From positions 62,001-126,000 of the forward strand of contig DASUCV010000022.1 in assembly GCA_036275915.1 (NCBI GenBank): DNA of 64,000 nt, given 5' to 3'. Source of the DNA: Candidatus Polarisedimenticolaceae bacterium (lineage in GTDB: Bacteria; Acidobacteriota; Polarisedimenticolia; Polarisedimenticolales; DASRJG01). Positions 63,186-64,000 of this stretch are shown here, in pieces. The notes below the pieces were generated by a model. It made no database searches and had not been told where the DNA came from. It saw only the letters and a list, made by a program, of their open reading frames with translations. Position 1 is the stretch's first letter. Every line of letters begins with the position of its first letter. Made by a program: the position numbers and the translations under genes.

Positions 63186-64000
63186 CTACGACCGTTTCGG
63201 CGGTGCCGTGTGCTTCAAGAACGTCCCGTTCTGGAACTCGTCGAACGCCTGGCGCAACTCGTCCCTCGTGTTCATGACGATCGGGCCGTACCAGGCGACC
63301 GGCTCGCCGAGCGGCTTGCCCGACACGAGCAGGAACCGGATGCCCTTCTCGCCGGCCTGGACGGTGACCTCGTCCCCCGAGTCGAAGAGCACGAGCGAGC
63401 GGTTGTCGGCGTCGACCGGCGGCGTCGTATCGGCCCAGCCCACCGGCTCGGTCGGCACCGCGAGCGGCGACGAGGCGTTGCAGAAGCGCCCGGAACCGGC
63501 GAAGACGTAGGCGAACGCGTGGCGCGTGGTCGCGACCGGGAGGGTCTTCCGTTTCCCCGGCGGAACCGTGATGTCGAAGTAGTTGGGCTCCGCCGCGATC
63601 CCGTCGACCGGCCCTTTCGTCCCCCACAGCGTCCCGCAGATGATCCGCGCTTTCGTCCCGTCGTCGTCCGTGACATCGACGATGTCGGCCGACTTCACCT
63701 CCTGGTAGCGCGGCGAGGTCATCTTGAGCTGCGACGGGAGGTTCGCCCAGAGTTGGAACCCGTGCATGCGTCCGTGCTCGTCCCCTCGCGGCATCTCCTG
63801 GTGGATGATCCCGCTGCCTGCGGTCATCCACTGCACGTCGCCCGAGGCGATCGCCCCGCTGTTGCCGAGGCTGTCGGCGTGATCGACCTCTCCCGCGAGG
63901 ACGTAGGTGATCGTCTCGATCCCACGGTGCGGATGCCAGGGAAATCCGGCCATGTAGGCGCTCGGGTCGTCGTTGCGGAAGTCGTCGAGGAGAAGGAACG
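63186..64000 (-). CDS. Pirin family protein, 5' end beyond the window
   Basis: 271 residues visible, complete at the C-terminus; the frame continues to the window edge with LLLDDFRNDDPSAY, matching the segment that precedes the conserved core in pirins. The metal-binding motif MAGFPWHPHRGIETITYVLAG holds the two His and later Glu ligands; WMTAGSGIIHQEMP and HGFQLWANLP are also family hallmarks. A non-heme iron cupin; some members are quercetinases. It ends 12 bases before the repeat-protein start, suggesting it heads the operon continuing to the M3 peptidase. Confidence 0.92.
   Translation of the reverse strand, partial: FLLLDDFRNDDPSAYMAGFPWHPHRGIETITYVLAGEVDHADSLGNSGAIASGDVQWMTAGSGIIHQEMPRGDEHGRMHGFQLWANLPSQLKMTSPRYQEVKSADIVDVTDDDGTKARIICGTLWGTKGPVDGIAAEPNYFDITVPPGKRKTLPVATTRHAFAYVFAGSGRFCNASSPLAVPTEPVGWADTTPPVDADNRSLVLFDSGDEVTVQAGEKGIRFLLVSGKPLGEPVAWYGPIVMNTRDELRQAFDEFQNGTFLKHTAPPKRS

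Overview
The window is GC-rich (roughly two thirds G+C) bacterial chromosome with dense gene packing and many 4-base stop/start overlaps. Several gene types together point to an Acidobacteriota-like organism (Thermoanaerobaculia/Polarisedimenticolia style): a Ser/Thr kinase fused to a TolB-type propeller, a VWFA-related Acidobacterial-type protein, split MacB/FtsX-type ABC exporters next to an NtrC-type two-component pair, TMTC-like membrane proteins with TPR tails, and giant Cys-containing secreted proteins. This assignment is inference from gene content; there is no rRNA or other marker in the window. No tRNA, rRNA, CRISPR array, insertion sequence or phage gene was seen.

Layout. 1-5.1 kb: end of a large secreted protein, a DUF2252 protein, a TMTC-like GT-C/TPR protein followed 9 bases later by a small secreted protein, and a 65-residue Cys-rich secreted peptide. 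5.1-8.8 kb: alpha/beta hydrolase and kinase-propeller receptor. 8.8-15.9 kb: one operon (minus strand) of membrane fusion protein, ABC ATPase, two FtsX-type permeases, NtrC-type regulator and histidine kinase, with a sigma-54-like site just upstream. 16-20.4 kb: GT39-type glycosyltransferase, TIGR03118-type propeller protein, cupin, two small exported proteins. 20.6-26.8 kb: a second TMTC-like protein, an alkaline-phosphatase-superfamily/TPR protein, a metallo-beta-lactamase-fold protein, a 540-base gene-poor stretch with a long inverted repeat and a 31-codon ORF, then a periplasmic peroxiredoxin whose peroxidatic Cys codon is TGA (probable selenocysteine), and a second small Cys-rich exported peptide. 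26.9-33.4 kb: a 1173-residue secreted protein overlapping a VWFA-related gene, then a YVTN-type propeller. 33.4-38.5 kb: housekeeping operon rlmA-like, amidase, GerMN lipoprotein, rph, rdgB. 38.5-53.5 kb: a giant M36-like metalloprotease and a giant S8 protease flank a TMTC-like protein and another multispanning GT-C-like protein. 53.6-64 kb: solo HicB/HTH protein, then a minus-strand operon pirin - 26-residue-repeat solenoid - giant secreted protein - S1-domain protein - M3 peptidase.

The unifying theme is secretion of large modular proteins. Six of them (ending at 1297, 4773, 30423, 43287, 53476 and, on the minus strand, 57434) end in a related ~100-residue module closing with a terminal Cys-Pro, which I propose as an uncharacterised C-terminal sorting, anchoring or folding domain. 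Three TMTC-like and two other GT-C-like membrane proteins are interleaved with them, suggesting (inference) that the exported proteins are glycosylated. The clearest single-gene surprise is the selenocysteine peroxiredoxin at 25906-26430, supported by a PxxxTxxU active site and a correctly placed SECIS-like hairpin.
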